From NCBI GenBank assembly GCA_002812745.2, contig NCSJ02000137.1, positions 44,412 to 108,411 of the forward strand: DNA of 64,000 nucleotides. Direction: 5' to 3'. Of this stretch, positions 26,342 through 37,929 are shown in pieces. The translations under genes and the position numbers were made by a program. The stretch is from Scytalidium lignicola. Its lineage: Eukaryota; Ascomycota; Leotiomycetes. The notes under the pieces are model-generated. The model saw only the letters and a program-made list of their open reading frames with translations. It was not told the origin of the DNA and made no database searches. The first letter of the stretch is position 1. Each line of letters starts with the position of its first letter.

Positions 26342-28632
26342 CTATCTCGCCCTTGTATAATTCCCCCTTCGCTGTTCCATCTGCAGACTTTCTTCCTGGC
26401 TAGGTAATGGCCCTCTCCTTCTAACACCTCCGCTACCATTTGATTCCGGAATAGAGGCCTGAGGCGGGGCCACGCCTGGAATTCCAGGAGGTGGAGGCGG
26501 AAACCCCACGGGAAGCTGGAAATTTGGTGGCAAAAGCCCGGGAGGTAATATTCCAGGAGGAGGGGGAGGAAACTGACCGGCAGCTCCAATAGGTGGTGGA
26601 GGAGGTATCCCGGCCTTCTTCATCAATTCTGCTATTTTGCTAAAATCTGGTGGGCTGGTAGGGTCCATTCCAGGTATTTGTGGGATGGTAGTTGCCCCAG
26701 GGAGAGGAAATGGTAAGGGAACTGGTGGAGGATTTGAAGGTGGTTGCACAGCTGCAGTGCTAGTTCCATCCTTTCCAAACTGCGGTAAAGGTAATCCGGG
26801 AATTCCTGGAAATGCAGGAACTTTAGGAGGCATTTTCTGGTCGACAAGGCCTTCCATCTCATCTTCCATTTCCTGCTCCTCTTCTTCCTGCCGCTGTCTT
26901 CGACCGCCTCGTCTGTCCCAAGTGCCTTGGGCCTCAGCGGCAGACTCACCAATATGGTAGCGGTCGTTGAATGTATCTGTGTCACCTGGTCGTGCACGTG
27001 TCCAAAATCGCGTGACTCGGTCGTTTGAGCCTGACGCAAGAATATGACCCAGTGGATGCCAGTCCAGTGACCAGATGGCAAAATCATGTGCATACGTGAT
27101 TTTATGAGCAGGGTAAATAGTTTGCGCGGGCGCAGTTGAAGGATCAGGGCTATCATACGGGGCGACAGATAAAGCGGTTCCCGGAGGATTGTTTGGCTCA
27201 TCGAGGAGGTAATGGTATAAAGTCCCATCTGCACCGCCTGTACTTAGTAGCGAGGAATGAATTGGGTGCCACGCCAAGGTCGAGATATCCTTTTCGTGGC
27301 CCTTGAGAAGGCAGATATCGCGCATCATTCGCAGATCGAATACACGTGCCGTTTGATCTCTTGCTGAAGTTGCTAAACACTGACCTCTGACTCTTTCAAA
27401 AAGAGTCTTCGTGATTGTATTCTTGTGGCCACGCAACGTCGTCAAGCAGCGACCTGTTCGAGGGTCCCACAACTTGACAAGATGATCCTTCGATCCTGAC
27501 ACAATCAATCCCTTGGTAGGATGCCAGTCGACTGATTTCGCATCCCATCCATGGCCATTCAAGGTCGACTCCTCAACCCCACCAGCAAAGTCGAAGATTT
27601 TCAGCGAAGAGTCATCAGAGGCAGTAGCGAATTTTGAATCGTTAGGACTAAATGCGAGATCCCGGATCGGGTCATTGTGACCTTGGATAACCTTCACGTT
27701 ATTGAAATTCGGCTGCCAGTATTTGATTAGACCGTCGTGGTCAGCTGACAGTAGCCAATCGTCACTATGAGAGTATGACAGGGCTCTGATTGCAACATCA
27801 TGTGCCTGCATGATCGTCTCAAAGTTGAATCCGGTTCCGTTCCATAAAGTAAACTCTCCGCTACTAGAAGCAGTGAGTAATCTTCTACCTTCCGGAGTCC
27901 ATCGGACAACGTTAACTGGATGCTTGATTTTATTAAGAGACGAGTGAAGATGCTTCGCTGGAACTGAGTCCGCCGGACGATGCAGCCTTGCTAATGGAGG
28001 TAGCATCTTTAGATTAGGTCAGTAACCCGATAAGAATAAGGTATATCAAGCTCTAAAAGTTGCATTTGGACGTACATCAACAAGATAGCTTGGACTTGGA
28101 CGCTCTACCTCGCCTTGGAAGCCACCCTGAAATCTTGGCTTCCTATTGCGCATCCAATGCACCATTGTGGAGCCATAGTCAGTCACCGGTCCTTTAATGT
28201 AATATTCATCAGCAAGTTTCGGTAATAAGGGGAATCAAGATATCTTCCTGCAGAAGAGTGTGAGGAGCAGAATGAAAGCTCCATCGCAGAGGTGGGAAAG
28301 AAAGAAAAAGAAAAAAGATTTGCGATTGAATTGAAGGTAATACTTTAAAAAGTGAAGACCATTGTCACGGACTGAAGAAGCTTTGCGATTTTCGACGATC
28401 AGGTCTAGATAATGCTGGAGATTTTGGAGCACGGGATATCTATCCAGCGTTGATACAAGATATCGGAAAGAAGAAAAACTTATATCAAGAGATGATGCCG
28501 CAAGAAATCGAAGTCAGGCTTACTTCTTCCTCTTCCTCGAACATATCCTCCAGCCTCGCCCATGGCACCTGCACCAACACCCGCTGCAGCAGTTCCACCA
28601 GCACTTCCATACTCGCGCTGTTCATAAGACAT
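26342..28632 (-). CDS. pfs2: Polyadenylation factor subunit Pfs2 (WDR33 homologue)
   Basis: A 629-residue WD40 protein of the cleavage and polyadenylation factor, which recognises the poly(A) signal region of pre-mRNA. Exons: 28524-28632, 28076-28191, 26342-28006. The N terminus is Gly-rich ([13 protein letters not shown], then [20 protein letters not shown]), followed by [13 protein letters not shown] and seven WD repeats at about residues 80-380. The C-terminal third is very rich in Pro and Gly. The first intron is 332 nt, far longer than most others here, and was placed by phase: donor A/GTAAGC and acceptor AAAG/GA restore the family motif. It is divergent from the DGAT1 gene. Confidence 0.94.
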
Positions 28633-29451
28633 TGTCACCTTTGTGTCATCCTTTGCTGCATGAAGTTCCGATTTCTGGCCAAACAAGCACTAAATCAGCT
28701 GCGAGAGGAGCTGGGAGAAAGAGCAACGACCGTTGGATGGCCGGGTCTTTTCAAGCCAGCTATATTTCAATCTCATGGGAATATTTGGCAGGTCACGTTT
28801 CGAGGAGACGACACGGGTCCGCGTTTTAATCACTCGGAAACGGACTAGCGCACTCCGGAGCGGATCTAGGTGTTTTTCCGAATCACTCAATAACTTACCT
28901 GCTTACCATCACGCACAAGTAAATTGAAGTAATTGATTCGCCAGGGCTCTACACAGTAGTCATGGCATAACAACGGGAGTACGATAACTTATGCCCACTG
29001 GCCGCCGTGCCCGCGTATACGAAGGATAAGTAGTTGAGCTGCACGATGTCCGGATATTCCCTTCCATCCCAACATGCAACTGCTCCCCAACACATCTGCA
29101 CCATCGCTCAACCAGTAGCAGAATACCGATGCGTGGCTGCGATGTGCTGGGAAATATGGATGCGGATGGCATACACCAGACTGCGTGCTACAGTACAGAC
29201 AGCTTGAGGAATCCGCCTCTCTCTCACAGCTCCTGCTCGACACACTTGGCGATGGGCATCTCATTGGCCACCGCATCCAATTAGCCCCGCGGTCGACTTC
29301 CCTGCTCTATCGGCTCTGGCTCTCGCGTTGTGGTGTGCTCTCTCTCCCCTGTGCCACCCTCTTGCCATGTAAAAAGTTCAAATGCGAAGAGTTTTGCTCT
29401 AGATCGTGGCATTTCCTGAAGCTTCATGTCTGCTGCCATTGCTCTTCCAAG
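28633..29451. promoter_or_regulatory. Divergent promoter region between pfs2 and the DGAT1 gene
   Basis: An 819-bp stretch with two outward genes. Several short open frames appear on both strands without recognisable content. The upstream in-frame extension of DGAT1 from 29185 is thought to be leader. Confidence 0.4.
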
Positions 29452-31244
29452 ATGACTCCCAACGTCAATACGGCAATTGCATCTGGCATGGCGTTGGTTG
29501 ACAACATTGCCATCAAGCGATCGAGCCATGCAGATTCACATGCAAATGACGATTCCACTGCTGCATTATCGAGTGGCCCGCACCCAACAGTAGCACCATC
29601 ACCATCACCATCACCAACTCTACCACAAAAGCAACAACCACAACTGCTGCAATCCAGTTCACAAAAGAGACTTTCCCGAAAATATAGACATGTCGCTGCT
29701 GTGCATTCAAAACCACGGACCTCCGTGCTCAGCCATGATTCCGAAGCGACACCAAGTTTCTTGGGCTTCAGGAACCTAATGGTCATTGTTCTGAGTATGT
29801 TAATTAGTCCTTGATCAATTAGGCTTATCAGTTCCGGAGAACTCTTATCTAACAGCAAGGCAAAGTTGTCGGGAACCTGCGGTTAATGATGGAGAACTTT
29901 AAAAAGGTTAGTAGTCACTGGTGCTGGAGCTGCAACTTCAAAAATGGTAAAACCCTGACGAGAGTGCTTTATCTAGTATGGCGTCCTAATCTGTATACGA
30001 TGCCACGACTATAGACGCCAAGATATCCTCCTCGGAGCTGCCCTATACTTCATCATCCCATGCCATCTCTTTGTGGCATTCGTTATCGAATTGGCCGCTG
30101 CACAACGAGCACTAGCAAACAAGAAGCGCGATGGGACTGTCACTCCCACAGATGACGAGAGAAAGAAGTTCCAGTCCGCGTGGAAGCTCATAGCCTGGCT
30201 CCACGGCATAAACGCAACACTATGTCTGCTGGTCACATCTTTCATCGTCTACTTCTATATCCACCATCCTCTAATCGGCACTCTCAGCGAGATGCATGCC
30301 GTGATAGTCTGGCTGAAGACCGCTTCCTACGCTTTTACCAACCGAGATCTCCGACATGCGTATCTCCATCCATCTAGAAGGGAAGAAGATGCCCTTCCAG
30401 AGATTTACAGCCAGTGTCCATATCCCCAGAACATCACGCTGGCCAATCTCACGTATTTTTGGTGGGCACCAACGCTAGTGTATCAGCCTGTGTATCCTAA
30501 AACAGCAAAGACTCGATGGATATTCGTCGCAAAAAGACTAGGAGAGGTCTTTGGGTTAAGTGCATTCATGTGGATAGCAAGTGCTCAATACGCAGCACCT
30601 TTGCTGCGGAATTCCGTGGACAAGATGGCTTCTTTTGACCTGCCAGCAATTCTAGAACGTCTAATGAAGCTTTCCACCATATCTCTCGTCGTCTGGCTTG
30701 CCGGTTTCTTTGCGCTGTTTCAATCATTCTTGAACGCATTGGCAGAGGTCATGAAATTCGCGGATCGGGAATTTTATACTGATTGGTGGAACAGCCCCAG
30801 TGTCGGTACGTATTGGAGGACGTGGAATAAGCCAGTATATCAGTTCATGAAACGGCACGTTTACTCACCGCTCATTGGAAGAGGATGGAGACCTGGTCCT
30901 GCAAGTATTGCTGTTTTTGTGTTCTCTGGCATCCTACATGAATTGCTCGTGGGCCTACCAACACATAATATCATTGGTATGCTATACAACACGTCTCCTG
31001 CACTTCATAAAAGGCTTACTAACACGTTACAGGCGTAGCATTTATAGGTATGGTAGCTCAATTGCCCCTTATTGCCATCACTGCCCCGTTGGAGAAGATG
31101 AATGGAATAAACGGCAGGATCGTTGGGAACTGCATATTTTGGGTCTCCTTTACACTTATTGGGCAACCCCTTGCAGCACTGTTATACTTCTTTGCTTGGC
31201 AGGCGAAATACGGAAGTGTGAGTAAGTCTCATATAAAACGGTGA
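29452..31244 (+). CDS. Diacylglycerol O-acyltransferase 1 (DGAT1, MBOAT family)
   Basis: A 533-residue ER membrane enzyme that makes triacylglycerol from diacylglycerol and acyl-CoA. Exons: 29452-29794, 29860-29906, 29977-30976, 31033-31244, summing to 534 codons. The N terminus is Ser/Pro/Gln-rich. The family hallmarks then follow: FRNLMVIVLSKVVGNLR, MMENFKKYGVLICIR, YPQNITLANLTYFWWAPTL, the acyl-CoA-binding FYTDWWN near residue 394, and the active-site His in SGILHELLVG near 450. Several membrane helices are clear. Members of the same superfamily include sterol acyltransferases, but the order of motifs fits DGAT1. Start at 29452 chosen because upstream residues are Cys/Leu-rich leader. Confidence 0.92.
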
Positions 31245-31397
31245 GCCATGCACATAGATTTATAATAATAACTGCAAGTCTTTGTGCACTATTTTATGGA
31301 ATTCGTTCAAATGCCGCTAAATGTGAAGAAATACACTAGGCCATATAATCCATCCATCTCTGCATGATATTTAAACCCTGCTTCTCTAAGACTTCCA

Positions 31398-32342
31398 TCA
31401 TGATATTAATGGTATTCCAACAACAGTTCTATCCCTATATCTCACATACTCATCCCCAAAAAACCGAATAAGCAATTCCTCCTCGCCTCTAATTCTCTTA
31501 GAAAAGAACCTCCATAATACAGCAGAATACGCCAAGAAACAAATGGGGTTAGCCAAAACTAACTGCGTTCCCAACCCCCACCAAAAGAACCCAAAGTATG
31601 AAGGGTGTCGAAAGTAGTGGTATATCCCCGACGTGACAAGTTTATGAGACTGTGCTTTCCGACGCTGTACCACATGGTTGAAATTCGAGCCTGCTTCAAT
31701 CATAGCCATAGAGCGGATAGACTGGCCTAAAAGTATGAGGAACACGCCCAGAAGGGGAAGCATGCACGAGAGTGATTCTGGAAACCATGCTCTGTCCGGG
31801 AAGAAATAGTTCGTGATAATGCATTCAAGGATGGCAGCTGTGTGCGCAACTGTGTAGGCATGACCATTTGTGGAGAAGAGGAATGAAGATACTTTGGCGA
31901 CATTAGTGTTGTAGCGGGCTGTCGTCCAAAATTCGAGGAAGTGGAAGGTGCAGAGCGTCGCTATGAAGACGGGTATCCGCCAGAGTGGTGATTGAGTCAT
32001 GAAAAGTATTGAGAAGCTGAGAATTAGAGAAGTGCTAAAGACTATCCCAAGTAAAAGTGATCTCATGGCAATCCCACACAGGGATTTAGGCTGGCCTGGA
32101 AGGAATTGCTTCTCGTAAATATCAAGCGCTGCGCCAACTGATACGTTTTCTGATATTCTATCGACATTTCGACGAGCAGTTTTTTGGATAGGTATTCCCA
32201 ATCCTCCGTTATTCACAATCTGATCAAATACAGTTGGGCCATTGTGCCAAACTGAAGCTGTGTGACTCCTGCGGTAATCCTCTGACGGAGAACCCGACTG
32301 TTCAACATACATGTCCTCAGAATGGTTTGAAATCGAGGTCAT
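31398..32342 (-). CDS. ste14: Protein-S-isoprenylcysteine O-methyltransferase (Ste14/ICMT)
   Basis: A 314-residue ER membrane enzyme that carboxyl-methylates C-terminal prenylcysteine of Ras-like proteins and of the a-factor type pheromone. Single exon. An about 80-residue hydrophilic N terminus (MTSISNHSEDMYVEQ) precedes at least five membrane helices. The C-terminal signature is intact: HKLVTSGIYHYFRHPSYFGF, then an FF-rich helix, RIRGEEELLIRFFGDEY and YRDRTVVGIP, which bind S-adenosylmethionine and the prenyl substrate. It is longer than yeast Ste14 because of the N-terminal extension. Confidence 0.94.
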   Translation of the reverse strand: MTSISNHSEDMYVEQSGSPSEDYRRSHTASVWHNGPTVFDQIVNNGGLGIPIQKTARRNVDRISENVSVGAALDIYEKQFLPGQPKSLCGIAMRSLLLGIVFSTSLILSFSILFMTQSPLWRIPVFIATLCTFHFLEFWTTARYNTNVAKVSSFLFSTNGHAYTVAHTAAILECIITNYFFPDRAWFPESLSCMLPLLGVFLILLGQSIRSMAMIEAGSNFNHVVQRRKAQSHKLVTSGIYHYFRHPSYFGFFWWGLGTQLVLANPICFLAYSAVLWRFFSKRIRGEEELLIRFFGDEYVRYRDRTVVGIPLIS

Positions 32343-32942
32343 GGTGGGGTCTCTTAAGACATATGTTTAAACCATGGAGTAGCACTGTGGACAAGCCTTT
32401 GTCCAGCAGGACAAGTCCTACAACCCAAGAATGAGTTCAATACTGTACAGATATCGTAGTCGAGGCTGGCTGAGAGGGGGAAATCTAAACAAGTCCTAAG
32501 TCTTAGTGGCAGAATCTATCGGGCTAGTCCAAATATAGTTCACCGCCTCTGCCAAGGGATGAGCCGAGCAACCTACAAGCGAGAACTCTACCAGCCAAAT
32601 TAGGATAATATTCAGCGCTACTTTAATTGATTTGTAGAATACGTGCAATCGTGTTCCAAGCATTAAAGAAGCGCGAATTAAGGGCTTACCGCCTTAGACG
32701 AGGTGCGCGGTTCATTTCTCGCACCCCAACCACAGTACTGTACCACTAGTAATTAGGGATAATTAGCTTCTACTGTACAGTAAGTTGAAGAGCATTTGAC
32801 GCGTCTTCTGCTGCCTTAAATCACTGCTGAACAGAATATTAACCCCACTTGTGATACAGCCCATAGCACGGACTCTTCCTGAAAACAGTCGTGATACCGA
32901 TTTCACATCGCTGTTGTGTAAAGGATCCTAGTAATATCCAAA
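32343..32942. promoter_or_regulatory. Divergent promoter region between ste14 and the acetyltransferase gene
   Basis: A 600-bp region with AGTACTGTAC- and CTGTACAG-like palindromes near 32733-32783. No known factor site was recognised. Confidence 0.35.
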
Positions 32943-33882
32943 ATGGCAGCCACTATTGACGAAGCAGATAATGAGGCTCGCATGCTTCGGGGAGAGCTTT
33001 ATTATGCTTTCACTCCCAAGTTGACTGCAAAACGGAATCGATGCCATCATGCCTGCCATAGGTTCAATGCAAACGCTGAAGCACCACGGAGACGGCTAGT
33101 AGAGCTCTGGAAAGAGTAAGACCTGTCTTTTGACTGTCCATTCCCTTGCATATCATGTTTCGTCCGTAAAAGAACCAATTTAGATTTAGCTTATTTCCCA
33201 TCAAGCAGACCGTGAATCTGTTTTGTCGAGTGCAAAAATGATTTACCTCCTTCTCCAACTATTCAACGTGTCTAGGGTCAATACGTTGCCTCTCTCGTTT
33301 GATCTTGCCCCGTCTAACGTCATTTCAGTGTTGTCGATGATAAAATCCCATTACCTCCACCAGCAGACTCAGAGGAAGAAGATGCCCTTCTACTCAAAAA
33401 TTACCCTTATATTGAGGCCCCGATACATGCTGACTATGGAAGCAATATCAGGTATGTGATGAGTCTCTTGCTATTCAACCAACTAGCGCTTACTCTTCCT
33501 CGTATCAAGACTAGGTAAAGCTGTTTACATCAACTTTAATGCCACCTTTTTAGACACTTGCGTGATCACGATCGGGGCTCGTACCCTCATAGGACCAAAT
33601 TGCTCCTTCTACTCAGGTACACATCCCCTAGATCCTTTCTTGAGAAATGGAACAGACGGCCCCGAGCTTGGAGGCCCAATCACAATCGGAGAAGACTGCT
33701 GGATCGGAGGCAATGCCATCATCCTTCCAGGCATTACAGTTGGCCGAGGTGTTACCATAGGTGCTGGTAGCGTAGTAACTAAAGATATCCCCGACTTTCA
33801 TTGCGTAGCAGGGAATCCGGCTCGGATAATCAGGAAGATTGAGATTAATGCACCTGATCCTAACCTACGTGCTGCAAGTTGA
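32943..33882 (+). CDS. Sugar O-acetyltransferase, maltose/nodulation (LacA/NodL) type
   Basis: A 222-residue acetyl-CoA-dependent acetyltransferase. Exons: 32943-33115, 33329-33451, 33510-33882. The N-terminal Mac domain reads DNEARMLRGELYYAF followed by a conserved Cys/His-rich segment. The C-terminal left-handed beta helix carries hexapeptide repeats (ITIGARTLIGPN, ITIGEDCWIGGNAIILPG, VTIGAGSVVTKD). It contains the SGTHPLDP motif, whose His is the family's catalytic base, and ends in GNPARIIRKI. The natural acceptor is not known; fungal members form a broad family with bacterial relatives. The first intron is 213 nt. Confidence 0.9.
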
Positions 33883-34005
33883 GCTGGGGCTATCTGAGTC
33901 GTGGTGGTCACAGGAAGTGGCCTTCCAGCATGCTAAGTAGCGGAATAATCTTTTTGAATGAGTCCTCGCGCCACCATTTGTGGGCAAGTTTCAAATCACG
34001 CGTGC

Positions 34006-34547
34006 TCATAGACCACCCTGGATAGAGAAAGATGATAGAATCAGTACCACAACATTTATCCATGCCCAAGCAAACGGGATCCATGTTGACATCTTATAGT
34101 AACCCGCATTGTATACTGCCCCGAGACTGGAAAGACGGTTAGTCGTATGTTATAAATTGCAGAGTCATCACCAACATCCAACCAACAATACTCCCAGCAA
34201 GTAATGCCTCGACACCCGCAATAAGCACATAAACCAGCGGTATTGCCCAGACGTATTTCCAGGCCGACTTGCCCTTGCCCAGTTGCATAAGCACCGCAAA
34301 ACCTGCCACAGCTAGGTGGGAGGCGGCGAAGAGTATCAGCGTCCAGAGGAGAGTATAGCGCCATATATCGTAAGGGTAATATAGGTAGTTTGCGGTGCCA
34401 GCTTTGGCCTTATATGGCCAGTAGAGTGATGGAAACGGGGGGGNTCGCATAACCAGGGGGAGCTAGATTATGCACACGAGTACTATGATACCGTAAATAA
34501 GAATAGAGCACCCAGCTGATAGAGTCAACTTACTGTAAAGTAGCCAT
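34006..34547 (-). CDS. TMEM170-like small integral membrane protein
   Basis: A 146-residue protein with four predicted membrane helices. Exons: 34534-34547, 34176-34482, 34006-34126. The first exon is only 14 nt (MATL plus part of a codon). Conserved family features include YYPYDIWRYTLLWTLI, an AVLMQLGKGKSAWKYVW loop, the VEALLAGSIVG helix and the C-terminal helix with FAWAWINVVVLILSS. In animals TMEM170A shapes ER sheets and nuclear envelope; function here is inferred. A single N at 34444, next to seven C/G bases, breaks the frame; ignoring it makes the three exons add up to 147 codons. Intron ends were chosen by phase. Confidence 0.8.
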
Positions 34548-34990
34548 CACGACTTGCAGAGTCTCGGGGGACAAAGCCTTTACCTAGCCTCGTGGTAGCC
34601 CTCTTAATGTTCCTAGGTTGTTCAATCCCTGATGAGCAGCAGGGTGAGCTTAAGCGATTGATGCCTTAGGATTTGGTAGCTTGGCGTGCATGGCTTGCTG
34701 GGAGTTACCGTATTGAACTCTATCGGCTACAACTACTCTTTTCATACTGTATGTATTGTGATATATGGGGATATTTGTGTTTTGAGTATATTATCAAAGA
34801 GGGTTGGTTTAATTCAGAGCTATATTGGTAAGAATGACAAGGTACTAGGGAAACGCATCAGGATTGGGTAAAAAAAGTCCATCAATTGAATTCCACTTCA
34901 TAAAGCCTTATCATAACTTCATGTTCAAATATCCTCATACCAATGATACAAAAACTTGGAAGTCAAGTGTCTCCCTGACTTATATATGCT
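34548..34990. other. Region between TMEM170-like and DDR48-like genes
   Basis: Holds the promoter of the TMEM170-like gene and the 3' flank of the DDR48-like gene. No other feature was seen. Confidence 0.45.
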
Positions 34991-35863
34991 CTAGTAGTTG
35001 TTATTGCCTGAACCATAGTTGTCTCCAGAGCCGGAGCTACCCCCGTCACCTCTTCGGTTTCCAGAACCATAGCTATCACCATCGCCTCCTCTGTTTCCAG
35101 AGCCGTAGCTATCGTTGTTTCCTGAACCATAGCTATCATTACCAGTGTTTCCCGAGCCGTAGCTATCATTACCAGTGTTTCCCGAGCCGTAGCTATCATT
35201 ACCAGTGTTTCCCGAGCCATAGTTATCATTTCCAGTGTTTCCTGAGCCGTAGCTATCCTTGTTGCTTGAGCCAAAGCTGTTATCATCTTGCTTGTTCCCT
35301 GAACCATAACTGTCGCCGCCGGAATTTCCTGAGCCGTAGCTGTCATCATTGTTGGATTTCTTGTCACGGCCAAGTAAACTGCCAACCTTATCCATCAGCC
35401 CTCCAGAGGAAGAGTTATTATTGTCCCTGCTTCCGGTGTTGGATTGGTCGTAGGAGTCATTATTGCCCGAACCATAGGAGTCACCCGTGCTGCCTGAGCC
35501 ATAGCTATCGCCTTGGTTTTGGCGTGAGCCTCCGCTGGAACCAAAGCCATCATTTCCTCCTTGTAATCCTCCTCCAGACTAGGGCAGAATGAGTAAGCTA
35601 GTCAGAGGATGAGAATAGTAGAGGTAGCTTACGCCATAGTTGTCATTATCTCCAGTACGACCGCGACCTCCAGACTACCCCTCTAGTCAGCTAATTGTTT
35701 GATATGGGCTGCGTAGTCCCTATCTAGTCAATTGAGAAACTTACGCCGTAGCTGTCACTCCCGCCGTAACCACCAGAGCCCTGAGCGCTGATTAGAGCTG
35801 TATGTTGGAGTATTCTGAGAAGTAAATAATATAGCTCACCGAGTTGTCATCGTAACCAGACAT
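34991..35863 (-). CDS. DDR48-like stress protein made of SYGSGN repeats
   Basis: A 229-residue hydrophilic protein composed largely of repeats built on SYGSGN, with Asn, Asp, Gly and Ser in between, resembling yeast DDR48 (a stress and DNA-damage induced protein of unclear mechanism). Exons: 35840-35863, 35745-35780, 35633-35674, 34991-35578. The first three are 24, 36 and 42 nt, all phase 0. Exons 2 and 3 end in YG and each following exon starts in SG, so the exons coincide with repeat units. A single non-repeat segment, MDKVGSLLGRDKK, interrupts the repeats. No signal peptide, no membrane helix. Low complexity makes the homology call weaker than the gene model. Confidence 0.78.
35131..35250 (-). 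repeat. Four tandem copies of a 30-bp unit encoding NDSYGSGNTG
   Basis: Copies at 35131-35160 and 35161-35190 are identical, 35191-35220 differs by one base, and 35221-35250 by four. This implies recent expansion inside the DDR48-like gene. Confidence 0.92.
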
Positions 35864-36959
35864 ATTTGATATAGTATGAGCGAAGATAGGGGGAAAATAT
35901 GAACTGTGGGGATACTTGGAGAGTTTTGAGAGCTTGTGAAGTTACAAGTACTTGATGGTGAGACAAAAGAAGGAAGACGAGGAGGGAAACTAGCCTTATA
36001 TATGCTCACGACCCCGATTACCAAGGGATCTGAGAGCAAAGTGGGCAAGGAGCTCATACCTACCATAGCTAATCCTTTCCTTCGATCTTAGGCCGGAGAG
36101 GAATGGAGCTTGCAAGCAGGGTAGTAGCTGATGGCGCTACTCTTTCCCCGCCATAGCCACACGTCATATGCTGGCCATGAGATATCACTAGCTCATTTGT
36201 TTCCCAGGAGATACCGCACTATTTGCGGCATACCGTATCTAAGTAAGGGTCAGGCATTGTTTGTCTTACCTTTGTGATGTTCCAACCCCACGAAGCTCAA
36301 GACAGAGATACGCTGGGCGAAATTGGCGCAGCTTCAGTAGTCGAATGGTTCTGGTACCCTTGTGATGCCATGAGGAGGGTCCTTACAGAGAGATTGCATT
36401 TCGTCATGCATGTCTCGGTGGACTGGGCCATGGTGGAGGAGCCAAGTTTGCGTGCTCGAGCGACACCGACCCGCATCTGCGTCTTCCTAACTTGATCATT
36501 TCATCTAGACCGCGCACCCTACCCGTAGCGCCGTGCCAGGCAGGATACAGCAGCCAGAATTACAAGGCACTGCACCACGAGGAGGCCAAGATGCGAGCTG
36601 CGAGATGCTGCAGACCCGAACCCAGAAGGGCATTTCCTTACGGCCAGCCGTCGACGATTGGCATCATTGGTTTGTTTTTATACGCGATCGATCACATCGT
36701 TGGTCAATCCACCTCCAGTAGAGACGAGGGGAAACAGGTGGGCAATACTGTAATAGTGATGCTTGCTGCATGCTGCCCCCGGCAGAGATTCAGCTGTGCT
36801 TGGATTATCGCTCTGAGACATCTGAGACATTCTGGACCGATATAGTAAAGGACGTCGACAGGCACGAGCACATCATTGAGAAAAGAAAAGAAAAGACAAG
36901 ACAAAGGCATGTCCTCAGTGTATTATTTTTGCATTCGCCGCGCAGACCGACAATCAATT

Positions 36960-37013
36960 GAGCGAGCGAGCGAGAGAGCAAGCAAGCAAGCAAGCAGCTC
37001 CAGCCAGCCAGTC
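36960..37013. repeat. Tetranucleotide microsatellite (GAGC / AAGC / CCAG units)
   Basis: Consecutive GAGC, then AAGC, then CCAG units are visible directly in the sequence. Confidence 0.85.
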
Positions 37014-37895
37014 CATCAATCACCTTGATCAAACAATCCAATTATAAAAGATACCTGGATGACTCGGCGAACCATAGCTGTGCTAGATCTGGTAAAGGGT
37101 GGATGGTGGCGAGAAACCACCCCGCCGTGCCGGAGAAGCTGGACGAGCAGACGAAAGACAAAAGGCTGTAAGACAACAACGTCTGCTTGCCAGTTCCCGT
37201 CATGGCGGCGTGGCCCTCTGGCCGCCTGTTATTCGATCATGGATCATGGCCGACTTCGAGCTTGGTAGCGTCTCCTTGCGTGTGGTCAATTGGGACGAGA
37301 GAGGACGAGAGAGTTCCAAACTAGAGGGGCGTTGGTCTTCGCGAGTCTCTCACAGCGCCATGAAATCCTGCTCTTTGCTCGTTTATGAATTGTAATGACG
37401 ATGAAATCCCAACGCTGCCGTACGTACCCCGTACTGGTGCTGCGGATCAGCACTCCTAGATCTGTGATCGCACATCAACAGCCAAGATAATTCTAATGTC
37501 CTTAGTAGTGCAACTTAAAGGTACTGCATTCTTCCCTGGATTAAAAGAGAATGGAACAATCGCGGGATAGTCCGTCACTGATTTCACCGGTACGGACGTA
37601 CAGCACTGTAATATGTCGTCTGTGGAGAATTGGATCTATCGAGATGCGGCGTCTCTTCCATACAAGCAAGCTACAGGAGTACCGTACTGTACTTTCCGTG
37701 CCTCCCTTGCTGGCCAAAGGCACCTTCAACTTACCACCACCAGATGGGGCCGATCTAGAAACGTGTGAAACTGCAAGCCAAGACGCGATGAGCACGGCCA
37801 TTAAAGAAAAGGCTTGTTTCTGTAGTACTGGAGAGTTAGTCAGGCTGGGGCACTCGTAGCTGTGTAGCATTGAATAGATAGGGCTTAGGGAAAGA

Positions 37896-37929
37896 ATCAT
37901 CATCATCACCATCAACAACAACAACAACG
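37896..37929. repeat. Trinucleotide microsatellite (ATC then AAC)
   Basis: A run of ATC units passes into a run of AAC units. It is not inside a supported gene. Confidence 0.85.

Noticed and set aside
29185..29451. N-terminal extension of DGAT1 from 29185
   Set aside because: The extension is Cys/Leu-rich with no family similarity; the Met at 29452 gives the usual hydrophilic N terminus.
34991..35863. CRISPR-like or satellite array
   Set aside because: The 30-bp repeats are in-frame codons of the DDR48-like protein with no unique spacers, and the organism is a fungus.
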